Shown here in pieces: positions 1 to 7,874 of a stretch of DNA of 21,980 bases. Both the position numbers and the translations under genes were made by a program. The number at the start of each line of letters is the position of its first letter. Position 1 is the first letter of the stretch. The stretch is from an uncultured Eubacteriales bacterium (lineage in GTDB: Bacteria; Bacillota; Clostridia; Oscillospirales; Acutalibacteraceae). The stretch lies in NCBI GenBank assembly GCA_934444365.1, contig CAKSCM010000024.1, positions 1 to 21,980 on the forward strand, given 5' to 3'. A model generated the notes under the pieces. The model was not told the DNA's origin. It made no database searches and saw only the letters and a list, made by a program, of their open reading frames with translations.

Positions 1-107
1 AACTTAACTGTACAGCAGGTTCCTCCTATTCGCTACTATTTTTTTCTCCTTTGTAACACTTCTATTGTAAACCTACATCGCAGTTTTTTCATTTTTCCTG
101 TATGCAC

Positions 108-136
108 TTGAAAAAAAGTGTCGTAGGTTATATAAT
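108..136 (+). promoter_or_regulatory. Sigma-A-type promoter of the coaX unit
   Basis: A -35 box TTGAAA (108-113) and a perfect -10 box TATAAT (131-136) are separated by 17 bp. It lies about 130 bp upstream of coaX and is the only good promoter between the window start and that gene, so it probably drives coaX and the transporter gene after it. The spacer contains GTAGGTT (123-129), which is the inverse of AACCTAC at 70-76. This may be coincidence or a weak operator. Confidence 0.75.
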
Positions 137-160
137 TTAGGGTAGATTACGGGTTTTTAA

Positions 161-175
161 GAAAGAAAGAAAGAA
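161..175 (+). repeat. Short GAAA simple repeat in the coaX leader
   Basis: Three GAAA units followed by GAA form a purine-rich tract about 25 nt downstream of the -10 box, inside the predicted 5' leader of coaX. A G+C-rich imperfect inverted repeat (about 209-231) follows it. I see no function beyond a possible effect on leader structure. Confidence 0.55.
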
Positions 176-267
176 GGACGGCCAACAATCGGCCTTGAGG
201 CGCGCTTTTGCGGTTTTAAAAAACGCCGCCGTAAAAATCCTGTGTTCATTAAAAGGAGAATTCCGAA

Positions 268-1041
268 ATGCTTTTGACTATAGATATGGGTAACACCTGT
301 ATTACAATAGGAATATATGACGGCGACGACCGCCGTGCAATAGGCCGTCTTGCAACCGACCGCAAACGAACCGACGACCAATATGCCGTCGAGTTGCGCG
401 ACCTGCTTGACATTAACGGTATATCGTCGTCAGATATTACCGGGGCCGTATTGTGCTCGGTGGTACCGGTGCTCACCCGGGTAATATCCGGTGCGGTTTA
501 TAAAATAACAAAGATAAATCCGATAGTCGTCGGCCCCGGCGTAAAAACCGGCCTTGATATAAAGCTCGACAATCCGGCTCAGCTCGGAAGCGACCTTGTG
601 GCCGGTGCCGTCGCCGCAATAGCTTCGTATAAGCTCCCCTGCATAATTTACGATCTCGGCACCGCCAACACCATAAGCGTTATCGATAAAAACGGCACCT
701 TCCTCGGCGGAATAATCTCGGCCGGTATAGGAATATCGCTCGACGCCCTTGTGTCCGGCACATCACAGCTACCGTATATAAGCCTTGAAAAAGCCGAAAG
801 GGTAATAGGGACAAATACCGTGGATTCCATGAAATCCGGCCTGGTATTCGGCACCGCCGCCATGATCGACGGCCTTGCCTCGCGAATAGAAAACGAGCTC
901 GGCGAGCCGGCAACCCTTGTAGCTACCGGCGGTCGGGCCAAGGAAATAGTCCCCTATTGCCAAAGGGACATAGCGGTAGACGAGTTTTTACTGCTTGACG
1001 GATTAAAGCTCATATATGAGCGAAATGCATTCAAAAAATAA
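268..1041 (+). CDS. coaX: Type III pantothenate kinase (CoaX)
   Basis: It phosphorylates pantothenate with ATP to 4'-phosphopantothenate, the first step of CoA synthesis, in the cytosol. The 257-residue length is normal for the family. The N-terminal phosphate-binding signature DMGNT is at residues 6-10. The second nucleotide-binding segment DLGTANT starts near residue 129 and is followed by the glycine-rich GGIISAGIG stretch near 146. TGGRAKE lies near residue 220. The motif that often reads GADR is GSDL here, keeping the acidic residue but not the arginine. The start is well supported by AAAGGAG about 8 nt upstream of the ATG. Family knowledge: type III kinases need a monovalent cation and are not feedback-inhibited by CoA. 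The next gene is an ECF S component, which fits vitamin uptake coupled to phosphorylation. Confidence 0.96.
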   Translation: MLLTIDMGNTCITIGIYDGDDRRAIGRLATDRKRTDDQYAVELRDLLDINGISSSDITGAVLCSVVPVLTRVISGAVYKITKINPIVVGPGVKTGLDIKLDNPAQLGSDLVAGAVAAIASYKLPCIIYDLGTANTISVIDKNGTFLGGIISAGIGISLDALVSGTSQLPYISLEKAERVIGTNTVDSMKSGLVFGTAAMIDGLASRIENELGEPATLVATGGRAKEIVPYCQRDIAVDEFLLLDGLKLIYERNAFKK

Positions 1042-1062
1042 AGCTCTTAGTTTTGATCATTC

Positions 1063-1099
1063 GCCCTGCTTTTTTGGAGATATATCCTAAAAAACGGGC
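1063..1099 (+). other. Stem-loop between coaX and the ECF gene
   Basis: The arm at 1063-1078 pairs with 1085-1099: GCCC with GGGC, six T with six A, and GGA with TCC, with small bulges and a 6-nt loop. No T-run follows on the plus strand, so it is a poor intrinsic terminator. It may be an mRNA processing or stability element within a coaX-transporter transcript. Confidence 0.45.
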
Positions 1100-1153
1100 T
1101 TGTGATAAATAAAGCGCTGTATCCTTTAAATGGAACAGCAGCAGGAGGAAATT

Positions 1154-1810
1154 ATGAAAAACAGCAGAACAGACAAGAACTTTAAGTTGGTATTGACCGC
1201 TCTTCTTGCGGCAATAATCGTCGTATTCACCGTAGTCCCGTATACCGGGTATATAAGCTACGGCGGCGTGCTTGAAATTACTACTCTTCATATAGTGGTA
1301 ATTCTCGGTGCCGTGCTCATAGGACCTGCTTCGGGCGCCGCACTCGGCGGAGTATGGGGTATTACCTGCATGCTTCGCGCCCTTACCAATCCGCTTTGGG
1401 CCCCCTTTGTAAATCCGCTCGTTTCGCTCGTTCCGAGGGTTTTGGTCGGTCTTGTTTCGGGTGCGGTCTTCGCCGGACTGATGAAACTATTTTCGAAAAA
1501 AAGCTCTTCACCGGCTGACGGAGAGAACGCATCCGACAATAAAAAAGCCAAAAAGGGCGTTAAAACGACCGTCGCGGCCGAACTGGCGGTGATTTCCGGA
1601 ACCCTTACAAATACGATACTGGTCCTTATAACCTACAATTACTTTGCCGGAATGATGCAGAGCTACGCCGCCGTGTACGAGGTTTTCAAGGGAATCTTCA
1701 ACACGATAATCGGCCTTAATTTTGTGGTCGAAACGGTGCTTGCCGCCGTTATTATACCGATACTTTATTCGGTGCTCAAATCCGTATACGACCGTAGAAT
1801 ATCTAAATAA
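1154..1810 (+). CDS. ECF transporter S component, possibly for pantothenate
   Basis: This is a membrane substrate-binding subunit of an energy-coupling factor vitamin transporter, which would work with shared EcfA/A'/T proteins encoded elsewhere. About 218 residues with roughly five to six hydrophobic helices. The stretch TTLHIVVILGAVLIGP followed by glycine-rich LGGVWG is typical of ECF_trnsprt-family S components. The loop around residues 116-136 is unusually long, charged and rich in Lys/Ser. The longest frame opens at 1130, but AGGAGG at 1143-1148 sits 5 nt before the ATG at 1154, so I chose 1154. Pantothenate as substrate (a PanT-like role) is inferred from the position directly after coaX and general resemblance. 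Folate or another vitamin cannot be excluded. Confidence 0.85.
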   Translation: MKNSRTDKNFKLVLTALLAAIIVVFTVVPYTGYISYGGVLEITTLHIVVILGAVLIGPASGAALGGVWGITCMLRALTNPLWAPFVNPLVSLVPRVLVGLVSGAVFAGLMKLFSKKSSSPADGENASDNKKAKKGVKTTVAAELAVISGTLTNTILVLITYNYFAGMMQSYAAVYEVFKGIFNTIIGLNFVVETVLAAVIIPILYSVLKSVYDRRISK

Positions 1811-1861
1811 CCGTATTTTTTTCGCCGTTGCCCTTTATGTTTAATCATCCTTTTCGCTGTC

Positions 1862-1901
1862 GGCAATCGGTGCCGGGCTTTTAGCCCTTTTGCAAATTGC
1901 C
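1862..1901 (+). other. Nested stem-loop before the dockerin gene
   Basis: GGCAAT (1862-1867) pairs with ATTGCC (1896-1901), and inside it GGGC (1875-1878) pairs with GCCC (1884-1887), followed by TTTT. It sits between the ECF gene and the ribosome binding site of the next gene (TGAGGT near 1910). It could be a weak terminator of the upstream unit or a leader structure. Confidence 0.4.
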
Positions 1902-1922
1902 AAGCAATATTGAGGTATAAAT

Positions 1923-3728
1923 ATGTTACTGCAGGTTAAAAAAATCCGCAATACAGTGTGTGTGTTGCTCGCGATATTAATACTAGCGATGACCTTCCCG
2001 CTCGGGATCGCGGCCAAGGGAGAATATAAAAGCTGGAAACAATCCGACGACCGCTGGGGCAGTATATCCTTCGGTCAGGTCGGGGACACCATGTCCTCCT
2101 CCGGCTGTGCGGTCACCTCAATTGCTATGCTTATGGTGCATTGCGGCGCCGTACCGGACGATGAATCCTCTTTTAACCCCGGCATACTGGTCAACTTTTT
2201 AAATAAAAACAACGGATTCACCTACGACGGAGGAATTTACTGGGCATCGCCGAGTAAATATGCGTCCTCCTTCGGATTTGTAAAATCGATGTCGATATCG
2301 GGCAGCGTTTCGGAAAAAACGTCGATTATAAAGGAATATTTGGACGGCGGATATGTGCTTGTTGCAATGGTCAAAAACGGCGGACACTTTGTCGCCGTTG
2401 ACCGTGTAAGCGACTCGGTAGTCTATATAATGGATCCGGCCCGAAACGGCTACGACCGTCTTTTCGGATACGACGCAAGCGGCGTTACCCGATTGATAGT
2501 GTACAAGGGCCCCCACGGAGTGCCGTCGCCGGCCCCGGATCCGATGCCTGATCCCGCCCCGAATCCGGAAACCCCGGTAGAAAACCCCTTAGGAGCCGAA
2601 AAAAGCAGCGCCGGATACTACACCGGTACATACACCGTCACCTCGGATAACGGAATAAACGTCCGCAAGGGCCCGTCGTCAAGTTACGACAAATTCCCCT
2701 ACGGCGTCGATTACGGCGCGTCGGTTACCGTAACCAGGGTTGAGGGCAACTGGGGCAGAATAATCCATGATTCCGAAGAAGGCTGGATTTGCCTTGACTA
2801 CGCGAGGCGTACCTCCCCCATAATAACCGGAATCAAGGTAACCCCGCCCGACAAATTAAGCTACATCCCCGGGGAGGCTTTGAATCTCGACGGAATGAAG
2901 GCATACGCCCTTTATGATAACGGAACATCCTGCCGGTTTACCGGCTATACGGTCGACGATCCCCAATTCACAAACGGTAAAAACACGATTACCGTCCGAT
3001 ATTTTAGCCTTAGCGCTTCCTTTGAGATCACATATAACGGCACTCAGCCGACCGACGAGCCGGTAGAAAACCCCTTAGGCGCCGAAAAAAGCAGCGCCGG
3101 ATACTACACCGGTACATACACCGTCACGTCGGATAACGGAATAAACGTCCGTAAGGGTCCGTCGTCAAATTACGACAAATTCCCCTACGGCGTCGATTAC
3201 GGCACATCGGTTACCGTAACCAGAGTTGAGGGCAATTGGGGCAGAATAACCCATGATTCCGAAGAGGGCTGGATCTGCCTCGACTACGCGAGGCGTACCT
3301 CCCCCATAATAACCGGAATCAAGGTAACCCCGCCCGACAAATTAAGCTACATCCCCGGGGAGGCTTTAAATCTCGACGGAATGAAGGCATACGCCCTTTA
3401 CGATAACGGAACATCCTGCCGATTTACCGGCTACACGGTCGACGCTCACTCTTTTACGGACGGCAAAAACACCGTTACGGTAAGCTATTACGAACTCAGC
3501 GCCTCATTCGAGATAACCTATGTGTCGGTCCGTCCGATGGGCGACGTTAACGGCGACTATAGGGTCAACGCAAACGACGCATTGCTGACCCTCCAGTTTT
3601 CGGTCGGAAAGCTCGACGGCGCTGCCATTGATACCGGATTTGCCGACGTCAATTCAAGCGGAAGCATAGACGCGACCGATGCGCTGCTGATTTTGCAGTG
3701 CGCCGTAGGCAAAATAAGCGGCTTTTGA
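1923..3728 (+). CDS. Secreted C39-like cysteine peptidase with SH3, Ig-like and dockerin domains
   Basis: Probably an exported peptidase or peptidoglycan hydrolase that docks to a cohesin scaffold. A signal peptide spans residues 1 to about 31 (basic start, hydrophobic core, cleavage near IAAKG). A peptidase C39_2-like domain follows (about 35-197), with candidate catalytic residues Cys62 in SGCAVTS, His155 in GGHF and Asp171 in MDPAR. A Pro/Asp-rich linker (201-219) precedes two copies of a 162-residue unit, each a bacterial SH3 domain (GINVRKGPSS) plus an Ig-like domain (ITGIKVTPP). Residues 543-601 form a type I dockerin with two calcium-loop repeats, DVNGDYRVNAND and DVNSSGSIDATD. The ATG at 1923 has TGAGGT at suitable distance. 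Domain calls are by eye. The substrate is unknown, and SH3 domains suggest cell-wall binding. Confidence 0.88.
   Translation: MLLQVKKIRNTVCVLLAILILAMTFPLGIAAKGEYKSWKQSDDRWGSISFGQVGDTMSSSGCAVTSIAMLMVHCGAVPDDESSFNPGILVNFLNKNNGFTYDGGIYWASPSKYASSFGFVKSMSISGSVSEKTSIIKEYLDGGYVLVAMVKNGGHFVAVDRVSDSVVYIMDPARNGYDRLFGYDASGVTRLIVYKGPHGVPSPAPDPMPDPAPNPETPVENPLGAEKSSAGYYTGTYTVTSDNGINVRKGPSSSYDKFPYGVDYGASVTVTRVEGNWGRIIHDSEEGWICLDYARRTSPIITGIKVTPPDKLSYIPGEALNLDGMKAYALYDNGTSCRFTGYTVDDPQFTNGKNTITVRYFSLSASFEITYNGTQPTDEPVENPLGAEKSSAGYYTGTYTVTSDNGINVRKGPSSNYDKFPYGVDYGTSVTVTRVEGNWGRITHDSEEGWICLDYARRTSPIITGIKVTPPDKLSYIPGEALNLDGMKAYALYDNGTSCRFTGYTVDAHSFTDGKNTVTVSYYELSASFEITYVSVRPMGDVNGDYRVNANDALLTLQFSVGKLDGAAIDTGFADVNSSGSIDATDALLILQCAVGKISGF
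2575..3522 (+). repeat. Two near-identical tandem copies encoding SH3 plus Ig-like domains
   Basis: The segment from 2575 to about 3036 recurs at 3061 to about 3522, an exact in-frame offset of 486 bp (162 codons). The copies differ mostly at scattered third positions and in the last part of the Ig-like domain. Such nucleotide-level identity points to recent duplication or gene conversion inside the gene. Confidence 0.93.
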
Positions 3729-3883
3729 TAGATGCCGAGCGTATCGCCCCACTTTTAATTCGAATGTCGCAAATGCCCCTCGCAAAGTTTTTCCGACAGA
3801 TAAACCCCGGGGGTATCCCCGTCCGTAAGACGCGCCCGGGCGATTTCAATTCATCATTATTTTTGATCGGAGGACCGGAAAAA

Positions 3884-4726
3884 ATGAACATTAAAAAGGC
3901 TCCCTACCGCCATTTCGGCGAGTCGTTGTTTATCGATAACGGGATTGTACAGGCCGTCATTCCCTTGAATTTAGGTATACGGATAATAGGTTTTTCCTTT
4001 TCGGACGGCGAAAACGTTTTTTACGAGCAGCCGGACGACATGGTAAACGAGATGACAAATGAATCCGGCTGGAGGATCTTCGGCGGCGCCCGACTTTGGG
4101 CCTCACCCGAATCGTCGGCCAACTATTATCCCGACAGCGAACCTATAAGCTACGAGATAAAGGACAATACGGTAATTTTAAAACAGCGCTTCGACCCCTT
4201 TACCGGATTTGAAAAATCGGTAAAGCTTACCTTCGGCGAAAATGAAGCCGCCGTATATCCCGAATATTTTATTAAAAATTCGGGCGAAAAGCCTGCACAA
4301 ATTGCCCTTTGGGCGCTAACCGTAATGCGCGCCGGCGGCAAACAGACCGTAAAGCTGCCCCTTATAAATTCAGACCCGTTTACCCCTATGCAGACCTACC
4401 GGCTTTGGGAGTACACCGATCTTTCGGATCCCAGAGTAAAAATCTCGCGGGACACCTTCGAAATCGACCACTTCGACCTTGACAGAAATTTCAAGATAGG
4501 CTTTATAAATTATTACGGCCATGTCGAATATGAAAATTCGGGCATTACCTTTGCCCGCGATTTTGACGGGTACGATGCATCACTTAAATATTCCGACGGC
4601 GGAGTAAACTACGAGACCTACATGTGCCGCCATATGAACGAATTAGAGGTGCTTTCTCCCCTTTACACCGTCGCTCCCGGCGAAGAAATAAGCATGAAGG
4701 AAAAGTGGAGCCTTTCTAGAGGCTGA
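3884..4726 (+). CDS. Mutarotase-like protein of DUF4380 type
   Basis: A 280-residue soluble protein with no signal peptide or membrane segment. The central part reads WRIFGGARLWASPE, then YYPDSEPISYE, a pattern I associate with DUF4380 proteins, which have the beta-sandwich fold of aldose 1-epimerases and related carbohydrate-binding domains. It may bind or epimerise a sugar, but the substrate and activity are unknown. The open frame extends back to 3698 and would overlap the upstream gene. CGGAGGA at about 3868-3874 supports the ATG at 3884, where family-like sequence begins. It follows the dockerin gene on the same strand after 155 bp in which I see no clear promoter or terminator, so co-transcription is possible. 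Confidence 0.75.
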   Translation: MNIKKAPYRHFGESLFIDNGIVQAVIPLNLGIRIIGFSFSDGENVFYEQPDDMVNEMTNESGWRIFGGARLWASPESSANYYPDSEPISYEIKDNTVILKQRFDPFTGFEKSVKLTFGENEAAVYPEYFIKNSGEKPAQIALWALTVMRAGGKQTVKLPLINSDPFTPMQTYRLWEYTDLSDPRVKISRDTFEIDHFDLDRNFKIGFINYYGHVEYENSGITFARDFDGYDASLKYSDGGVNYETYMCRHMNELEVLSPLYTVAPGEEISMKEKWSLSRG

Positions 4727-4849
4727 AAACAGGCTTAAAGCGCTTTAGGTGAAAGGCAAAGGGCGAAAAGCGGCAAATGCGGCTTAAAACTTTGCGGCTC
4801 ACCGACGATTACCGGACATATACAAGCCTGTAATTAGTAATTAAAAGTC

Positions 4850-5092
4850 ATGACCGCCGGCTAAGCCGGCGGCTTGATTAAGCCCTAGAAGGGCTTTTTA
4901 CCGGCTGGCATCTAAAGATGCACTGAATGATTTTTCACTTGCATCAAATGCCCCGCCGCCCGTAAACGGGCATCAGGCGTTTTTATCGAGTGCATACGAA
5001 TTTTTTGGATTGTTATTCTCGACTCGCTTCGCTCGATGCTTGAAGCTAAAGCTTTTTTTACGGGATGCCTCCACCGGCATAGCCGGTGGTTT
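4850..5092 (+). mobile_element. Hairpin-ended non-autonomous element or structured RNA (IS200/IS605-like)
   Basis: Directly after ATGA (4850-4853) comes a perfect 8-bp hairpin, CCGCCGGC (4854-4861) with GCCGGCGG (4865-4872) and a TAA loop. The right end has a matching 8-bp hairpin, CCACCGGC (5071-5078) with GCCGGTGG (5082-5089) and an ATA loop. Between them are further small stems: AAGCCC/GGGCTT (4880-4896), GCATCT/AGATGC (4908-4921, alternative pairing of GATGCA with 4940-4945), GCCCG/CGGGC inside CGCC/GGCG (4954-4979), and AAGCT/AGCTT (5043-5054). There is no coding frame of note. Palindromic ends without target duplication are typical of IS200/IS605-family elements, and an ATGA/GTGA left flank is reported for IscB-associated HEARO elements. 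Assignment to a named family is inference. Confidence 0.6.
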
Positions 5093-5103
5093 CCGAAACA
5101 ACA

Positions 5104-5150
5104 AAAATGCGGACCGTTTGGGATTTTTTTGCCCAAACGGTTCGCATTTT
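5104..5150 (-). terminator. Rho-independent terminator of the liv operon
   Basis: A 19-bp stem joins 5104-5122 to 5132-5150, with one G-T wobble and a 9-nt loop. Read on the minus strand it is followed by a T-rich stretch and lies about 100 bp past livF. On the plus strand it is also followed by T-rich sequence, so it may work in both directions. Confidence 0.85.
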
Positions 5151-5251
5151 AAATTTTTCTTTTAATATGTGCCGGCCCGCGAATTATACCCGTTAATAAT
5201 TTTCCCTTGTCCTATATAACACATTTTTGCTTTTTCGCTTTTGAAGGCGAA

Positions 5252-5962
5252 TTACTCGCCGAGGTAAGCCTTTTTAACCGCCTCGTTATTCATAAGCTCG
5301 CTCGCCTTGCCCGAAAGGGTTATGCGACCGGTTTCAAGGGCGTATGCTCTGTCGGCTATCTCAAGGGCCTTTTTAGCGTTTTGCTCAACCAAAAGCACCG
5401 TTGTACCGGCCTCGTTAATTTCCTTTATTATGTCAAATATCTCGGTAACCAGCAAGGGAGACAGTCCCATCGACGGCTCGTCAAGCAATAAAAGCCTCGG
5501 GCGCGACATCAAGGCCCTACCCATGGCAAGCATCTGCTGCTCACCGCCCGAAAGGGTTCCGGCCACCTGATTCTTGCGCTCCTCAAGACGGGGAAAATGC
5601 CCGTAAACCTTTTTAAGGTCAGACTGTATCTGCTCCTTATTCTTGCAGGTAAAAGCACCCAGCATAAGGTTTTCAAATACCGAAAGCTGCTGGAATATAC
5701 GCCGTCCCTCCGGAACATGAGCCATGCCCATCGACACTATTTTATGCGCCGGCACCTTTTTTAAGTCATGTCCGTCAAAGCTGATGCTTCCGGCAGCGGC
5801 CGGTATAAGTCCCGTAACGGTGTGAAGTATTGTGGTTTTTCCGGCGCCGTTTGCGCCTATAAGGGCGATAACCTCGCCCTGTTCAACCTCAAAGGAAACA
5901 CCCTTTATGGCCTTGATAACGCCGTAGCATACTTCAAGATCCTTAATTTCAAGCATTGCCAT
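5252..5962 (-). CDS. livF: Branched-chain amino acid ABC transporter ATPase LivF
   Basis: One of the two cytosolic ATPases that power uptake of branched-chain amino acids (or related substrates). The length of 236 residues is typical for LivF. The Walker A motif GANGAGKT is at residues 36-43, the signature LSGGEQ at 137-142, and Walker B LLLLDEP at about 157-163. HVPEGRRIF, near residue 82, is characteristic of LivF. It is the last gene of the operon, starting 17 nt after livG and ending about 100 bp before a strong terminator. The substrate is inferred from family and operon context only. Confidence 0.95.
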   Translation of the reverse strand: MAMLEIKDLEVCYGVIKAIKGVSFEVEQGEVIALIGANGAGKTTILHTVTGLIPAAAGSISFDGHDLKKVPAHKIVSMGMAHVPEGRRIFQQLSVFENLMLGAFTCKNKEQIQSDLKKVYGHFPRLEERKNQVAGTLSGGEQQMLAMGRALMSRPRLLLLDEPSMGLSPLLVTEIFDIIKEINEAGTTVLLVEQNAKKALEIADRAYALETGRITLSGKASELMNNEAVKKAYLGE

Positions 5963-5979
5963 AAGTTATCAAGCCTCCA

Positions 5980-6738
5980 TCATTCGCCGAGATAGGCGGT
6001 TATAACACGGGGATCGCGCAAAACATCGGCCGTCTTGCCCTTTGCAAGCTCGGTTCCGAAGTTTAAAACGGCTATTTCCTCGCAAATTCCCGAAACAAGC
6101 CGCATGTCATGCTCTATAAGCAGAATCGTCACGTCGAATCTGTCCCTTATAAGGCGGATGGTCGACATCAGCTCGGCCGTTTCGTTGGGATTCATGCCGG
6201 CAGCCGGCTCATCCAGCAGCAAAAGCTTCGGAGCGGTCGCGAGCGCCCTTGCAATCTCAAGCTTACGCTGTTTTCCGTAAGGAAGATTGCACGCCATATA
6301 ATGCGCCTCGTTTTCAAGCTCAAACACATTCAGAAGCTCATAGGCCTTTTCCTTCATCTTGCGTTCGCTCTTTACATAACGGGGCATACGGAAAATGCCC
6401 TCAGCGGCCGTATAATCGGCGCTGTTGTGAAGTCCGACCTTTACGTTGTCGATAACGCTCATGTTTTTGAAAAGACGTATGTTCTGGAAGGTTCTAGCTA
6501 TGCCCTTTTTGTTTATCTCAATGGGCTTTTTGCCGGTTATATCCTCGCCGTCAAGCAGTATTTGGCCCTCGGTCGGCTTGTAAACGCCGGTTAGCATGTT
6601 AAAAACGGTGGTTTTTCCGGCGCCGTTGGGTCCTATAAGACCGTACAGACTGCCCTTTTCTATCGAAAGATTAAGGCCGTCAACCGCCTTCAGTCCGCCG
6701 AAGGCTATACCGAGATTCTTTATTTCAAGCAGTGCCAT
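5980..6738 (-). CDS. livG: Branched-chain amino acid ABC transporter ATPase LivG
   Basis: The second ATPase of the transporter, 252 residues. Walker A GPNGAGKT is at residues 36-43, and Walker B is LLLLDEP. The signature region reads LPYGKQRKLEIARAL, the degenerate form usual for LivG rather than LSGGQ. The C-terminal part contains IEHDM, typical of the LivG/BraF group. Its ATG overlaps the livM stop by one base (TGATG), which suggests translational coupling. Confidence 0.95.
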   Translation of the reverse strand: MALLEIKNLGIAFGGLKAVDGLNLSIEKGSLYGLIGPNGAGKTTVFNMLTGVYKPTEGQILLDGEDITGKKPIEINKKGIARTFQNIRLFKNMSVIDNVKVGLHNSADYTAAEGIFRMPRYVKSERKMKEKAYELLNVFELENEAHYMACNLPYGKQRKLEIARALATAPKLLLLDEPAAGMNPNETAELMSTIRLIRDRFDVTILLIEHDMRLVSGICEEIAVLNFGTELAKGKTADVLRDPRVITAYLGE

Positions 6739-7865
6739 CAGCGCGCACCCCCTTCGCCTTGTACCCCGGTACCGACTTTACTTTTCTTTTGCGGGATAAT
6801 CCTGTCCCGTATTCTCTTTGTAAGCTTGCTTATTTTAAGCTTTTCTCTTAAAATCTCAAATGATGGAGAATTGTTGAAAATCATCATAAGAATAAGCACT
6901 ATCGCATATATGAGCATACGGTAGTCCATAAAATCGCGGAAAATTTCGGGCAATGCATAAAGAATAACGGTGGCTATTACCGAACCGCGGATGTTGCCGA
7001 GTCCGCCGAGCACCACGAAAACAAGTATCAGTATCGACAGGTTATAATCGAATTTTTTAGGTGCAATGGCCGCGAGCGAATGGGAGTAGAGCACTCCGGC
7101 TATGCCGGCGAAAAATGCCGACAGCGAAAACGCCATAAGTCTGTATTTCGTTACGTCAACGCCCACCGATTCGGCCGCTATGCAGTTATCCCTTATGGCC
7201 ATGCAGGCACGCCCCTGACGGGAATCCATAAAGTTCATAACCACAAAAAGGGTTACCACAAGCAAGGCAAGCACGACCCACGCATCGGTATCTCCCGGTG
7301 CGCTTATTCCCTGGGGACCGTTGAATATATCCTTACGGCTGAGCGCGTCGGCGTCGGTAATGGGAGCGGCAAAGGAAAAGTGCAGTCCGGCATTATCCTT
7401 TACTATATATACATTGTTCGCAATGCTCTTCATTATCTCGCCGAAGCCGAGGGTAACTATCGCCAGATAGTCGCCGCGAAGCCTTAAAACCGGTATGCCT
7501 ATTAAAAGTCCCATAACGCCGGCAGTAAGTCCGCCTATTAAAATGGCAAGCGGAAAACGTATAAAGGGCGACGCGATGTACTGCTGCATAAGAATGGAGA
7601 AAACTCCGCCGACATAAGCGCCTATGCACATAAAGCCGGCATGTCCGAGGCTGAGCTCGCCCAAAACGCCGACCGTAAGGTTAAGCGATACGGCAAGAAT
7701 TATGTATATTCCTATCGGAATTATAAGTCCCTGTATCTGACTGCCTAAGACTCCCGCCTGTGACAGCAATATAAATACGGTAAAAAATATAACCGTACCG
7801 ATACCGGTAGCAAGGTTTCCCCTCGCCGTCTTTCTCATTTTAAATTTCGCCATCGGTTTTATCAC
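6738..7865 (-). CDS. livM: Branched-chain amino acid ABC permease LivM
   Basis: An integral membrane permease of 375 residues with about nine to ten hydrophobic helices. LNLTVGVLGELSLGHAGFMCIGAY and GIPVLRLRGDYLAIVTLGFGEI are hallmark LivM stretches. It starts with GTG at 7865, preceded by GGAAAG, 9 nt after the livH stop. An in-frame ATG at 7853 has no clear ribosome binding site. About 35 basic residues after the last helix (RDRIIPQKKSK) form a cytosolic tail. It would pair with LivH to form the channel. Confidence 0.94.
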   Translation of the reverse strand: MIKPMAKFKMRKTARGNLATGIGTVIFFTVFILLSQAGVLGSQIQGLIIPIGIYIILAVSLNLTVGVLGELSLGHAGFMCIGAYVGGVFSILMQQYIASPFIRFPLAILIGGLTAGVMGLLIGIPVLRLRGDYLAIVTLGFGEIMKSIANNVYIVKDNAGLHFSFAAPITDADALSRKDIFNGPQGISAPGDTDAWVVLALLVVTLFVVMNFMDSRQGRACMAIRDNCIAAESVGVDVTKYRLMAFSLSAFFAGIAGVLYSHSLAAIAPKKFDYNLSILILVFVVLGGLGNIRGSVIATVILYALPEIFRDFMDYRMLIYAIVLILMMIFNNSPSFEILREKLKISKLTKRIRDRIIPQKKSKVGTGVQGEGGAR

Positions 7866-7874
7866 ACTTTCCGT

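Noticed and set aside
1..60. AGGAGG on the minus strand (plus 22-27), hinting at a divergent gene
   Set aside because: No usable start codon lies at the right distance inside the window, so no gene can be called.
161..231. Repeats in the coaX leader as a riboswitch
   Set aside because: The inverted repeat is short and imperfect, and no known riboswitch core was recognised.
157..476. Minus-strand open frames across the coaX start
   Set aside because: They overlap a certain gene and its promoter and have no family-like sequence.
3698..3883. Upstream extension of the DUF4380-like gene
   Set aside because: It would overlap the dockerin gene. The ATG at 3884 has a good ribosome binding site and begins the family-like sequence.
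4850..5092. Reading the hairpin-rich element as a CRISPR array
   Set aside because: The hairpins differ in sequence and there are no regularly spaced identical repeats.
5207..6799. Several plus-strand frames opposite livF and livG
   Set aside because: They are antisense shadows of strongly supported ABC ATPases.
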